From the NCBI RefSeq assembly GCF_049739465.1, contig NZ_JBMHHY010000010.1, positions 254,764-318,763 on the forward strand: 64,000 nt of DNA, given 5' to 3'. This DNA is from Embleya sp049739465 (GTDB lineage Bacteria > Actinomycetota > Actinomycetes > Streptomycetales > Streptomycetaceae). Of the stretch, positions 52,530 through 61,328 are shown piece by piece. The translations under genes and the position numbers were made by a program. Every line of letters begins with the position of its first letter. The stretch's first letter is position 1. The notes beneath the pieces were generated by a model. The model saw nothing but the letters and a program-made list of their open reading frames with translations, made no database searches and was not told the DNA's origin.

Positions 52530-54053
52530 TGACCACCACCACCGACACGCTGCTGCTCACCGCGCCTGTCGCGGTGCCCCTGGCCACGGCCGCGACCTAC
52601 GCGCTCGCCGGGTGGCGGCGCTCCACCGCCTGGGGCGGACTCCTCGCGCCCGCCGCGATCGGCGCCTGCGGCGCCGCCCGCCGCGATCGGCGCCTGCGGC
52701 GCGCTGCTCGCGGCCCGGCCGCAGCACCGGCCGATCACCGCCTGGGACCGGGTGCTGCGCGCGGACGCGCTGACCGCGTGGATGCTCCTGGTGATCGGCG
52801 GCGTCGCGCTCCTGGCGTGCGCCGCGAGCCCCGCATACCTGACCGCCGAAAGGCACGCCGGGCACGGCGACGAGCGCACCGAGCGCCGCTACGGCGTCCT
52901 CGTCCATGTGTTCCTGGCCGCGATGGTCCTGGCCGTCCCGGCGGACAACCTCGGCGTGCTGTGGGCCGCCGTGGAGGCCACCACCATCGTCACCGCGTTC
53001 CTCGTCGGCCACCGCCACACCCGCGCCTCGGTCGAGGCGGCCTGGAAGTACGTGGTGATCTGCTCCGCCGGCATCGCGCTCGCGTTCCTGGGCACCGTGC
53101 TGATCCACTACGCCGCCCGCAACGCGGGCCTCCCCGACGACCGGGCGCTGAACTGGTCCGTCCTGGTCGCCCACGCCGACCGACTCGACCCGGGCGTCAC
53201 CCGCGTCGGCATCGCCCTGATCGTGCTCGGTTTCGGCGCCAAGGCCGGCCTCGTCCCCCTGCACGCCTGGCTGCCCGACGCCCACGGCCAAGCCCCCGCA
53301 CCGGTGTCCGCGCTCATGTCCGGCGTCCTGCTCGCCGTCTCCTTCACCGCGATCCTGCGCTACAAGGTCATCGCCGACATCACGCTCGGCCCCCACCCGA
53401 TGCGCACCGCCCTGCTCACCACCGGACTACTCACCCTCACTCTCGCAGCCGCCCTGTTGCTCGCCCAACGCGACTACAAACGCATGCTGGCCTACTCCAG
53501 CATGGAACACATGGGCCTGCTCGCGGTCGGCGCCGCCGTGGGCACCCCCCTCGCCCTCACCGCGATCCTGCTCCACGTCGCCGGCCACGGCCTGGCCAAG
53601 ACCGTGGCGTTCTGCGCCGGCGGCCACATCCAGCACACGTACCGCAGCACCCGCGTCGACACGGTCCGCGACCTCCTCGGCCGCGCACCCGTCATCGCAG
53701 CCGCGTTCGGGTCGGCCGTCGTCGCGCTCCTGGGGCTGCCTCCGTTCGCGTTGTTCGCCTCCGAAGTCGCCCTGGTCCGCGCCGGGTTCACCACCGACCT
53801 GGGCTGGGCCCTCGCCATCTCCCTGTTCCTGGTCCTGCTCGCCTTCGCCGCCGTGACCGCGCGCACCGCGCGCATGCTCCTGGGCCCCGCCCCGAACACA
53901 CCACCCGACGCCGGCCCCGCCACCGCGCGCCTGTCGGTCTCGGCCGGCGCGCCCCTGCTGATCGGGCTCGCCGCCTGCGCGGTCCTGGGCGTGTGGAGCC
54001 GGCCGCTCCACGGTGCGCTGACCGCCGCCGCCGCGATCGTCGCCCCCCACTGA
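52529..54053 (+). CDS. hyfF: HyfF-like proton-pumping subunit, frame broken by a 28-bp duplication
   Basis: The second NuoL/M/N-type pump subunit. From ATG 52529 the frame reads MTTTTDTLLLTAPVAVPLAT and LAPAAIGACGA, where a 28-bp tandem duplication (52648-52702) adds one base modulo three. The downstream frame continues ALLAARPQHRPITAWDRVLR and the rest: AAVEATTIVTAFLVGHRHT, FGAKAGLVPLHAWLPDAHGQ, YSSMEHMGLLAVGA, AGHGLAKTVAFCAGGH. With one repeat unit removed, the gene is 499 codons and intact. As it stands, translation might only restart near GTG 52752, losing the first ~75 residues. It may be a natural mutation, slippage switch or assembly error. Confidence 0.8.
52648..52702. repeat. 28-bp tandem duplication inside hyfF
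   Basis: The 27-base sequence GCCCGCCGCGATCGGCGCCT... occupies 52648-52674 and again 52676-52702, identical, with a period of 28. Because 28 is not a multiple of three it shifts the hyfF frame. Confidence 0.9.
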
Positions 54054-54069
54054 ACCCGGAGCCACCCGC

Positions 54070-55620
54070 ATGGAACAGCCCACCACCGACCTCGTCCGCC
54101 GCGGCCGACGCCTGTCCGCCAACCGCATCGCCGTCGACGTCGACACCCACGAACTGCTCCCGTGGGTCGAGCACCTCCTGGCCGACGACTACCGCCTCGC
54201 CCTGGTCGCCGCCCACCACGACGTCGGCGACACCGCCGCCACGACCGCGATGCGCGTGGTCCACCTCTTCACCGCGGGACCACCCGACTCGCGCATCGAA
54301 CTCCATCTGCGCCTGGACGCCGACGCCCCAGCCCTGCCGACCCTGGCCGAACTGTCCTTCCCCGCAGGCCGCTTCGAACGCGAGATGCGTGACCTGTACG
54401 GCATCGTCCCCCGGCACCACCCGCTGCCGCGCCGCCTGGTGCGTCACCCCCACTGGCCCCGCGGCTGGTATCCCATGCACGCGGACGCCGCGCCCGTACC
54501 CCCGTTCGGCACGCCCGAGGGGCCCTTCCCGTTTTTGGCCGTCGAAGGCGACGGCGTCTACGAAATCCCCGTCGGCCCCATCCACGCCGGCATCATCGGC
54601 CCCGGCCACTTCCGCTTCTCCGTCGTCGGCGAAACCATCCTCAAACTCAAGGCCCGCCTGTGGTACACCCACAAAGGCGTGGAGAAACTCTTCGAACACC
54701 GCAGCCCCGACCGAGGACTGCCCCTGGCGGAGCGCATCAGCGGCGACACCACCGTGGGACACGCCCTCGCCTACTGCCTGGCCGTCGAGGAGGCCACCGG
54801 GATCACCGTGGCCGCGCACAGCACGCGCGAACGCGCGCTCCTTCTGGAACTCGAACGCCTGCACAACCACATCGCCGACCTCGGCGCACTGTGCAACGAC
54901 GTCGGCCACTCCATCCTCAACGCCCACGCCCAACGCATCCGCGAACGCCTGCTGCGCCTGAACGCCCGCGTCACCGGCCACCGCCTGCTGCGCGGCGGCG
55001 TCGTCCTGGGCGGAACGGTCCTGCGCTCGCCCCCCACCCTCGGCGAACTGGCCGAGATCGGGGACGACACCCGCGAACTCGTCGCCCTGGCCCTGGGACA
55101 CGGCACCGTCCGCGACCGCCTCACCGGCACCGCGACCCTGACCGAACGCGCGGCCCGCGACCTGGGCACCCTGGGCTACGTCGCCCGGGCCAGCGGCCTG
55201 CGCATCGACGCCCGCCTGTCCCACCCCTTCATCGACCACCGGGACACGCTCACCGTCCCGGTCCACACCACCGGGGACGTCCTGGCCCGCTTCCTGGTCC
55301 GCGCCGAGGAGATCGACGCGTCCCTGACCCTGATCGACCACCTCGCCCGAGACCTGCCCGGCGGCACGGCCATCAGTCGGCCGCCCGTTCGCCGCCGCCC
55401 CGGCGCCACGTCCGGGGTGGGCATCGTCGAGGGCTGGCGCGGCACCATCGTCCACCGCGTCGAACTCGCCCCGGACACCACCTTGACCCGTGTCAAGATC
55501 GTCGACCCCTCGTTCTTGAACTGGCCCGCCCTGCCCGTCGCCCTCGCCGACACGATCGTTCCCGACTTCCCCCTGGCCAACAAGAGCTTCAACCTCTCCT
55601 ACGCCGGCAACGACCTGTGA
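54070..55620 (+). CDS. HyfG/HycE-like large subunit lacking nickel-ligand cysteines
   Basis: A 516-residue fusion of a NuoC-like N-terminal domain (FPAGRFEREMRDLYGIVP, residues ~97-114) and a NuoD/hydrogenase-large-subunit domain (VGPIHAGIIGPGHFRFSVVG from ~168). In true group-4 hydrogenases the first CxxC lies in ERxCGIC; here it reads ERISGDTTVGH (221-231). The second, DPCxxC near the C terminus, reads DPSFLNWP. All four nickel-binding cysteines are absent, so this is an Ehr/complex-I-type subunit, not a hydrogenase. With the NuoB-like subunit it could bind a quinone or other redox partner. It ends the operon. Confidence 0.85.
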   Translation: MEQPTTDLVRRGRRLSANRIAVDVDTHELLPWVEHLLADDYRLALVAAHHDVGDTAATTAMRVVHLFTAGPPDSRIELHLRLDADAPALPTLAELSFPAGRFEREMRDLYGIVPRHHPLPRRLVRHPHWPRGWYPMHADAAPVPPFGTPEGPFPFLAVEGDGVYEIPVGPIHAGIIGPGHFRFSVVGETILKLKARLWYTHKGVEKLFEHRSPDRGLPLAERISGDTTVGHALAYCLAVEEATGITVAAHSTRERALLLELERLHNHIADLGALCNDVGHSILNAHAQRIRERLLRLNARVTGHRLLRGGVVLGGTVLRSPPTLGELAEIGDDTRELVALALGHGTVRDRLTGTATLTERAARDLGTLGYVARASGLRIDARLSHPFIDHRDTLTVPVHTTGDVLARFLVRAEEIDASLTLIDHLARDLPGGTAISRPPVRRRPGATSGVGIVEGWRGTIVHRVELAPDTTLTRVKIVDPSFLNWPALPVALADTIVPDFPLANKSFNLSYAGNDL

Positions 55621-55663
55621 CCGCGAGCCGTCGCCGGCCCCACCCCGCGCCCCGTGCAGCGAC

Positions 55664-55682
55664 TTGCTAAAGTAATCAATTG
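55664..55682. promoter_or_regulatory. Shared motif upstream of arsR-sulP
   Basis: TTGCTAA (55664-55670) and ATCAATTG (55675-55682), with the same offset as at 48027, lie about 200 bases before the arsR start. The sequence is A/T-rich and is the likely promoter/operator for autoregulation. Confidence 0.55.
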
Positions 55683-55886
55683 TTCAATCCGCGCGGAAGC
55701 AAACGCCGCGAGACGTGCCTCGCACCGGGCGGTGCCACGAGGCGCGAAGATCGTTCCCATGACCGAGTACAGACGCGAGGACCCTCCGTGGTTGCCACAG
55801 AATCAGCCGAGCGGCCCGGCCGCCCGTCGGCGACCGTCGTTGCCACCCGCCCCTCGCACCGTGAGCCCCGGGAAGGACGTGGAGCG

Positions 55887-56249
55887 GTGAGCACCCCTCT
55901 GTACGAACTGAAGGCCGAGTTCTTCAAGACGCTCGGCCACCCGGCCCGCATCCGGGTGCTGGAGCTGCTCAGCGAACGCGAGTACGCCGTCTCCGAGATG
56001 CTCCCCGAGGTCGGCATCGAAGCCTCGCGACTGTCCCAGCAACTGGCCGTGCTGCGCCGCGCCAACCTGGTCGCGGTCAGCCGCCGGGAGGGATCGACCG
56101 TCTACTACACGCTCACCAGCCCCCGGGTGGCCGAACTGCTCGCGGTCGCGCGCGGCATCCTGACCGGCCTGCTCGCCGGACAGATGGAACTCCTCGAAGA
56201 CCTGCGCGCGACCGCGCCCCAGGTTTCCCCGCGCTCTCCCCAGGGCTGA
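55887..56249 (+). CDS. ArsR-family winged-helix regulator
   Basis: A 120-residue ArsR/SmtB-type repressor: LYELKAEFFKTLGHPARIRV, LELLSEREYAVSEMLPEVGI, EASRLSQQLAVLRRANLVAV, SRREGSTVYYTLTSPRVAEL. No cysteine or histidine metal-binding motif (such as ELCVCDL) is present, so the inducer is probably not a metal. The GTG at 55887 follows GGAG. It lies between the hyf-like operon and sulP, and the shared motif suggests it controls both. Confidence 0.9.
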   Translation: MSTPLYELKAEFFKTLGHPARIRVLELLSEREYAVSEMLPEVGIEASRLSQQLAVLRRANLVAVSRREGSTVYYTLTSPRVAELLAVARGILTGLLAGQMELLEDLRATAPQVSPRSPQG

Positions 56250-56363
56250 GCCGGACCGGCTCCGGAGCCGCCCACCCCGCACGACGGCCCCGGGAACGAT
56301 CGCCCGACCACGGGCGTGCGGGGCATCGGCACGGCGTACCTTCCAGGAGCGAGGATCCGCACC

Positions 56364-58121
56364 ATGAAAGACCGGCGGCAAGCACCCCCCACCGCGCGGG
56401 ACACACCCGCTTCCCCGGCCGGGGGACGGGCCGCCCGAGGGCTCGCTCTCCTGCCCGGACCCGGCGACTGGCACACGATGCGCCGGTCCCCCGGACGGGA
56501 CCTCGTCGCGGGACTGACCGTCGCGGTGGTCGCACTGCCACTGGCGCTCGCGTTCGGCGTCGCGTCGGGGCTGGGCGCCCAGGCCGGGCTGGTCACCGCG
56601 ATCGTGGCCGGCGCCCTGGCCGCGGTCTTCGGCGGATCCAACCTCCAGGTGTCCGGACCCACCGGGGCGATGACCGTCGTCCTGGTGCCGGTGGTCGCCG
56701 CCCACGGCACCGACGGCGTCCTGATGGTCGGCCTCCTCGCCGGGCTGATCCTCGTCCTGATGGCCGTGCTGCGGCTCGGGCGCCTCGCCGCGTTCCTGCC
56801 CGCCCCCGTCATAGAGGGGTTCACCGCCGGCATCGCCGTGGTGATAGCCCTCCAACAGGTCCCCGCGGCGCTCGGCATAGCCCACACCGAGGGCGACAAG
56901 GTCTGGCAGAGCGCCGCCGACGCCGCCTCGCGTTGGCTCGACCACCCCACCGCCGCCGCGCCCGTCACGGCCCTGGCGGTCGCCGCCGTCATGCTCGCGG
57001 GCGCGAGGTGGCGCCCGGCGATCCCCTTCTCCCTGGTCGCCGTCGCCGCGGCAACCGCCCTGGCGTGGTCCACGGACCTGCCCCTGACCCCGATCGGGGA
57101 ACTTCCCGCAGGACTGCCCGCACCCTCGCTGGGATTCCTGGACACCTCCGCGCTGGTCACCCTGCTGCCCTCCGCCCTCGCGGTCGCGGCCCTCGCCGCG
57201 CTGGAGAGCCTGCTCTCGGCAACCGTGGCCGACGGCATGACGGTGGGACAACGGCACGACCCCGACCGGGAGTTGTTCGGCCAGGGCGTGGCCAACCTCG
57301 CCGCACCGCTGTTCGGCGGCGTCCCCGCCACCGCGGCCATCGCCCGCACCGCCGTCAACGTCCGCGCCGGCGCCACCTCACGCCTGGCCGCCCTGACCCA
57401 CGCCGTCGCCCTCGCGGTGATCGTGTTCACCGCGGCCTCCCTGGTGGCCCACATCCCCCTCGCCGCCCTGGCCGGAGTCCTCCTCGCCACGTGCGTGCGG
57501 ATGGTCGAGGTCTCCGCGCTGCGCGCCCTGGCCCGGTCCACGCGCGCCGACGCCCTCGTCCTGGCCCTGACCTTCGTCGTCACCGTCGCCCTCGACCTGG
57601 TCACCGCCGTCGCGGTGGGCATCGGCCTCGCCGTCGTCCTGGGCCTGGTCTCCGTCGCCCGCGCCGCCCGCCTCGAACAGGTCCCCCTGGACACGAGCGA
57701 CCACACCGCCGAGGAACGTGCCCTCCTCGAAGCGCACATCGTCGCCTACCGCCTCGACGGGCCACTGTTCTTCGCCGCCGCCCACCGCTTCCTGCTGGAA
57801 CTCTCCGAGATCACCGACGTCCGGGTCGTCATCCTGCGCATGTCCCGCGTCACCACCATGGACGCCACCGGCGCCGGCGTCCTGGGCGACGCCATCGACA
57901 AACTCGAACACCGCGGCATCACCGTCCTGCTCTCCGGCATCAAACCGGCCCACGACGACATCCTCACGGGCCTCAACGTGGCCGACCACCTGCGCCGCGA
58001 CGACCGCATCCTCCCCGACACCCCCGCCGCCATCGAGCGCGCGCGGACCCTGCTGCGGCAACCCCACGACCGGCCCGCCCCGGTCGACGTCCACTCCGCC
58101 GCCCAAACGCTGCCGTGTTGA
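56364..58121 (+). CDS. SulP-family anion transporter with STAS domain
   Basis: A 585-residue SulP transporter. The membrane part has about 12-14 helices, starting DLVAGLTVAVVALPLALAFG and including GGSNLQVSGPTGAMTVVLVP, FTAGIAVVIALQQVPAALG, and GVPATAAIARTAVNVRAGAT. The C-terminal STAS domain (FFAAAHRFLLELSEITDVRV, LRMSRVTTMDATGAGVLGDA) is complete. Family members carry sulfate, chloride or bicarbonate; SulP near complex-I-like genes has often been linked to bicarbonate uptake. The ATG at 56364 follows GAGCGAGGA. It is cotranscribed with the gene overlapping its stop. Confidence 0.9.
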   Translation: MKDRRQAPPTARDTPASPAGGRAARGLALLPGPGDWHTMRRSPGRDLVAGLTVAVVALPLALAFGVASGLGAQAGLVTAIVAGALAAVFGGSNLQVSGPTGAMTVVLVPVVAAHGTDGVLMVGLLAGLILVLMAVLRLGRLAAFLPAPVIEGFTAGIAVVIALQQVPAALGIAHTEGDKVWQSAADAASRWLDHPTAAAPVTALAVAAVMLAGARWRPAIPFSLVAVAAATALAWSTDLPLTPIGELPAGLPAPSLGFLDTSALVTLLPSALAVAALAALESLLSATVADGMTVGQRHDPDRELFGQGVANLAAPLFGGVPATAAIARTAVNVRAGATSRLAALTHAVALAVIVFTAASLVAHIPLAALAGVLLATCVRMVEVSALRALARSTRADALVLALTFVVTVALDLVTAVAVGIGLAVVLGLVSVARAARLEQVPLDTSDHTAEERALLEAHIVAYRLDGPLFFAAAHRFLLELSEITDVRVVILRMSRVTTMDATGAGVLGDAIDKLEHRGITVLLSGIKPAHDDILTGLNVADHLRRDDRILPDTPAAIERARTLLRQPHDRPAPVDVHSAAQTLPC

Positions 58122-59362
58122 GCCGCGACCCCTCCGGCCGCGACCACCCGCCGGCCAATCCCGCCTTCAGCGTCCTCATCCACGTCCCGCCGAACGCCGC
58201 CGACGTCGTCGAGAGCGTCCTCGCCGACGCCCCCGGCGCCGTATCGCGGCGGACCGACGAACAACCCGACGCCATGGGCGCCTTCCGCATCACCCTGGAC
58301 GCCGACGGCCCCCGCACCCTCGCCTGGCTCACCGACGCCCTGACCCACCGCCTGGGCGCGGACCTCCTGCACACCCAGGACCCCGTCTTCACCACCGCCT
58401 CCACCGGCAAACTCACCCTGCGGGTCTGCGCGGCCACCACCACCGGCCACGACGTCGCCCTCCTGGACGCCGACGCCGACCGGCGCGTCGTCTCCCACCT
58501 CGCCGCACACCCCGAACACACCGACCGCTACACCGGACGCGGCCACCGCATCGCCCTGATCAGCGACGCCAGCGCCGTCCTGGGCTTCGACGCACTGCCC
58601 GCCGACGCCGTCCTGCCCGCCCTCGAATCCCAGGCCGTGCACCTGCGCCGCGCCACCGGACTCGACGTCTTCCCGCTGCCCGTCGCCACACCCCGCGTCG
58701 AGGACATCGCACAGGCCGTAAGCCTGCTGGCCCCCGGCTTCGCCGCAGCCGTGCTCGTCCACACCCGCCTGGACCGCGTCACCACCACCCGCTCCCTCCT
58801 CGGCCCCACCCCACCGGTCCTCCTCCTCGACGCCGTCAACGACGGCCTCGCCGTCGCCATCGCCGCCGCGACCGTCAACGCCCTGGTCAACCGCGGCGTG
58901 AACCCACTGAGCGCACGAGTCGTCCTGGTCGACCCCGCCGCCGGCGGCGACCTGACCGGCCTCCTGATCGCCTCCGGCATCGCCGACCTGACCCTGTTCG
59001 ACCCCTTCGCGCACCGCGCCGACGCGCTGCGTGACGTCGCCGAGGGCACCGACCTGATCGTCGACCTCACCGCGTTCGCGACCCCGCCCCCGGGCGTCCC
59101 GGTCCTGCGTGCCCGCCCCGACACCCCGCCCGCCTTCCCCGCGACCACCAGCGGCCCCCGCCCCCTGCACGCCCTCCCGGGCCTGCTCACCGCCGCCACC
59201 ACCACCCGGCGCCCCATCACCCTGCCCGCCCGCGTCGCCGCCGCACACGCCCTGATCGAGAACACCCCCCGCGACGCGCTCCTGCCCGCGACCGACCAAC
59301 CCGGCCTCACCGCCGCCGTCGCCGCAGCCACCGCACGCGCCCTCGACACCGACCCCACCTGA
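58115..59362 (+). CDS. Malic-enzyme-like protein lacking catalytic residues
   Basis: A 415-residue protein with the layout of ACT-containing bacterial malic enzymes. An N-terminal ACT-like part (residues ~17-90) leads to a YTGRGHRIALISDASAVLGF strand (139-158) that matches the YT..G..VAVVTDGTAVLGLG block. Lys in ALPVMEGKA is replaced (LPALESQA, Gln173), the metal-binding ED of INLEDI is replaced by VLVHT, and the Rossmann GxGAAG reads VDPAAGGD. So it is probably a non-catalytic regulator or ligand sensor. The start, GTG 58115, overlaps the end of sulP, showing tight coupling; TTG 58118 is an alternative. Confidence 0.7.
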   Translation: MLSRDPSGRDHPPANPAFSVLIHVPPNAADVVESVLADAPGAVSRRTDEQPDAMGAFRITLDADGPRTLAWLTDALTHRLGADLLHTQDPVFTTASTGKLTLRVCAATTTGHDVALLDADADRRVVSHLAAHPEHTDRYTGRGHRIALISDASAVLGFDALPADAVLPALESQAVHLRRATGLDVFPLPVATPRVEDIAQAVSLLAPGFAAAVLVHTRLDRVTTTRSLLGPTPPVLLLDAVNDGLAVAIAAATVNALVNRGVNPLSARVVLVDPAAGGDLTGLLIASGIADLTLFDPFAHRADALRDVAEGTDLIVDLTAFATPPPGVPVLRARPDTPPAFPATTSGPRPLHALPGLLTAATTTRRPITLPARVAAAHALIENTPRDALLPATDQPGLTAAVAAATARALDTDPT

Positions 59363-59513
59363 TCCACGACCGACGCGCGGCGCCTCCCGTCCTCGGCCAC
59401 GCTCTCGGCGCCACCCAGCCCGCCCGACGGCCGCCCGGCTCCACCCAGCAGCCGGGAACGCACCGAACCCCACCCGGCGACCCATTGGATTGACGATCTA
59501 ACGACCTGACGAG

Positions 59514-59532
59514 TTGCCAAAGATTGCAATTA
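59514..59532. promoter_or_regulatory. Third copy of the ArsR-regulon motif
   Basis: TTGCCAA (59514-59520) is followed, at the same 11-base offset as in the other two copies, by TGCAATTA (59525-59532). It precedes the arsR relic at 59.73 kb, as the 55664 copy precedes the intact arsR. Confidence 0.5.
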
Positions 59533-59730
59533 ACCGGATGATGTCAATGGCATGCACCGGGATGGCCGCCCGACGGGCCATGAGGGCCGTTCGGCTTCCG
59601 GGGCACTGCCGTCGACCGCGTCAGTCGGGCGCGCGGTCGGCGCCCCGCCCCTCCCGGGCGAGGACTCGGACGCGACGACGCGGCGCGGGTCCGGACGCAA
59701 GCAACGGCCGCGCCGAGGAGGACCGACTCG

Positions 59731-59930
59731 ATGACGGCTTCGCCGTACACGACCGAGGCGCACTCCTTCCGCGTCCTCGGCCATCCGGTGCGCGTGCGCG
59801 TCCGGGAACCACTCGGCGAGCACCCCACGGCCATCCGTGCGCCGCTGTCCGCCGGCGGCGTCCCCTCGTCCTGTCCGTCCCGCCGGTCGGCCATCGTGCG
59901 CCGCCCGGGCGTCGTGCGCTCGGCACTTCA
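59731..59930 (+). pseudogene. Second arsR, decayed
   Basis: From ATG 59731 the frame reads YTTEAHSFRVLGHPVRVRVR, then EPLGEHPTAIRAPLSAGGV, closely paralleling YELKAEFFKTLGHPARIRVL and ELLSEREYAVSEMLPEVGI of the intact ArsR. The recognition helix is then lost by frame change; a nearby frame has SAIVRRPGVVRSA, like AVLRRANLVAVSR. It appears to be a dead paralogue. Confidence 0.55.
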
Positions 59931-60225
59931 CGGATCGATCGTCGGGTACGCCCCGCAGGGCCCCGGACTCCCCGCCCCGATGCGGGTCGCCGACAGCGCC
60001 AAGGCCACCCTCCCCACAGGACCGCCGGCGGGACTCGACGATCCCTCCCGCACCCGAACCCACCCCCTGGCGAACGCCCCGCCCCCGATACGCCGCGCGC
60101 CACCGCGCGCGAACCGGGTCACCCCCTCGTGAGCGGGTGCCGCCGGCGCCCGTCCGCGCGAGAGCGAACGTCGACACCCGGCCCGAACGAGCCCGACCCC
60201 GACCCCCGGACGAAGGAGAACGTGG

Positions 60226-60420
60226 ATGCGCTTCGAGATCACCCGCCCGCACGCCGACGGCACGAGCAGCGTCGACACCGTCGAGGACACCGCGACCGTC
60301 GCGGCCCTGGTGCGCGAGGCCGCCGCCGTCGGGCAGACCCTCCACATCCGCCCGCGCCGTCGCCATCCCGAACAGGCACAGACCGCGACCCGCACGCGAC
60401 CGGTCGCCAAGACCCGCTGA
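60226..60420 (+). CDS. Small hypothetical protein, 64 residues
   Basis: The ATG at 60226 follows GAAGGAGAA at good spacing. The product MRFEITRPHADGTSSVDTVE, then EDTATVAALVREAAAVGQTL and HIRPRRRHPEQ has an amphipathic helix and a basic tail, and no signal peptide. It resembles short Streptomyces proteins of unknown function. Good codon composition supports it. Confidence 0.65.
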   Translation: MRFEITRPHADGTSSVDTVEDTATVAALVREAAAVGQTLHIRPRRRHPEQAQTATRTRPVAKTR

Positions 60421-60537
60421 CCCCGGATCCGGCGTCCCGCCCTGCGGACCCGATCGACAAGACCGTCACCCACATCCCCCACCCGACGCGCCCCCCGCGA
60501 CGGCCCGAACCTCGAGCGACCGGATCGGAGACCCGCC

Positions 60538-60714
60538 ATGCCCCCCGACGACACGAACGCGGAACGCCCCACCCCGCCACGCCCCGTCGGGAGACGGCAG
60601 ACCCAGAAGGAAATGGAACGAGGCATCATCGTCTGGCTCCTCGTGTTCACCTTCGGGACGCACCTCATCGGCGGCGGAATCTGGCTGTACATCCACTTCA
60701 GCGGTCGCGGCTGA
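60538..60714 (+). CDS. Small single-pass membrane protein (DUF6126-like), 58 residues
   Basis: The ATG at 60538 follows GGAG. The product begins MPPDDTNAERPTPPRPVGRR, continues QTQKEMERGIIVWLLVFTFG and ends THLIGGGIWLYIHFSGRG. It has a charged cytoplasmic N terminus and one membrane helix, the layout of the DUF6126 family of Streptomyces small membrane proteins. Function is unknown. It is part of a run of small plus-strand genes. Confidence 0.65.
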   Translation: MPPDDTNAERPTPPRPVGRRQTQKEMERGIIVWLLVFTFGTHLIGGGIWLYIHFSGRG

Positions 60715-60965
60715 CCGCATCCCTCGCCCACCGCTCGGCCCGACCCCAACCACCACCTCGACGGCCGAACGCCGCCACCACCGGGGGCGATCCGGTAGGG
60801 TCCAGCGGCGCCCGCCCGCTCACCGCGCGGCCCTGCACGGACTCGACGCGCCAACCGCAACACGGCACTCGTGACCATGAGCGCCGGCGGCGCGAACGCA
60901 TCCGAGGCACGCCGCACCGGCAGCAGCAAAATGTACGGAAACGAACCAGGCAAGGAAAAAGACCG

Positions 60966-61328
60966 ATGAGCGACGCAACCGATACCCCACCGCACTGCCC
61001 CGAGTGCTCCGGTGCCCACACCTACGAGATGGGCGCGCTGCTGGTCTGCCCCGAATGCGGCCACGAGTGGTCGCCCGCGTCCGCCGAAGCCGCCCCCGAC
61101 GCCCCGGACGGTGTCGTCAGGGACGCGGTCGGCAACACACTCGCCGACGGCGACACGGTAACCGTCATCAAGACGCTGAAGGTCAAGGGCAGCCCGAGCG
61201 GAATCAAGGCCGGCACCAAGGTGCGCAACATCCGCCTCACGGCCGGTGTGGACGGCCACGACATCGACTGCAGAATCGACGGATTCGGACCCATGCAGCT
61301 CAAATCCAGCGTCGTCAAGAAAGCCTGA
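60966..61328 (+). CDS. PhnA/YjdM-like zinc-ribbon protein
   Basis: A 120-residue protein with an N-terminal zinc ribbon (HCPECSGAHTYEMGALLVCP, ECGHEW; four cysteines) and a C-terminal SH3-like domain (VRDAVGNTLADGDTVTVIKT, LKVKGSPSGIKAGTKVRNIR, FGPMQLKSSVVKK). This matches YjdM/PhnA, named for phosphonate operons though its function remains unclear. The ATG at 60966 follows AAGGAAAA. Confidence 0.85.
   Translation: MSDATDTPPHCPECSGAHTYEMGALLVCPECGHEWSPASAEAAPDAPDGVVRDAVGNTLADGDTVTVIKTLKVKGSPSGIKAGTKVRNIRLTAGVDGHDIDCRIDGFGPMQLKSSVVKKA

Noticed and set aside
51899..54961. 1020-codon plus-strand frame across hyfE-hyfF-hyfG
   Set aside because: Shadow frame rich in Arg and Pro; only the short part from 52529 to the 28-bp repeat is real (start of hyfF).
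54070..55620. Calling the operon a true group-4 [NiFe] hydrogenase
   Set aside because: Both cysteine motifs needed for the nickel site are replaced (ERISGDT and DPSFLNW), and no hydrogenase maturation (hyp) genes are in the window.
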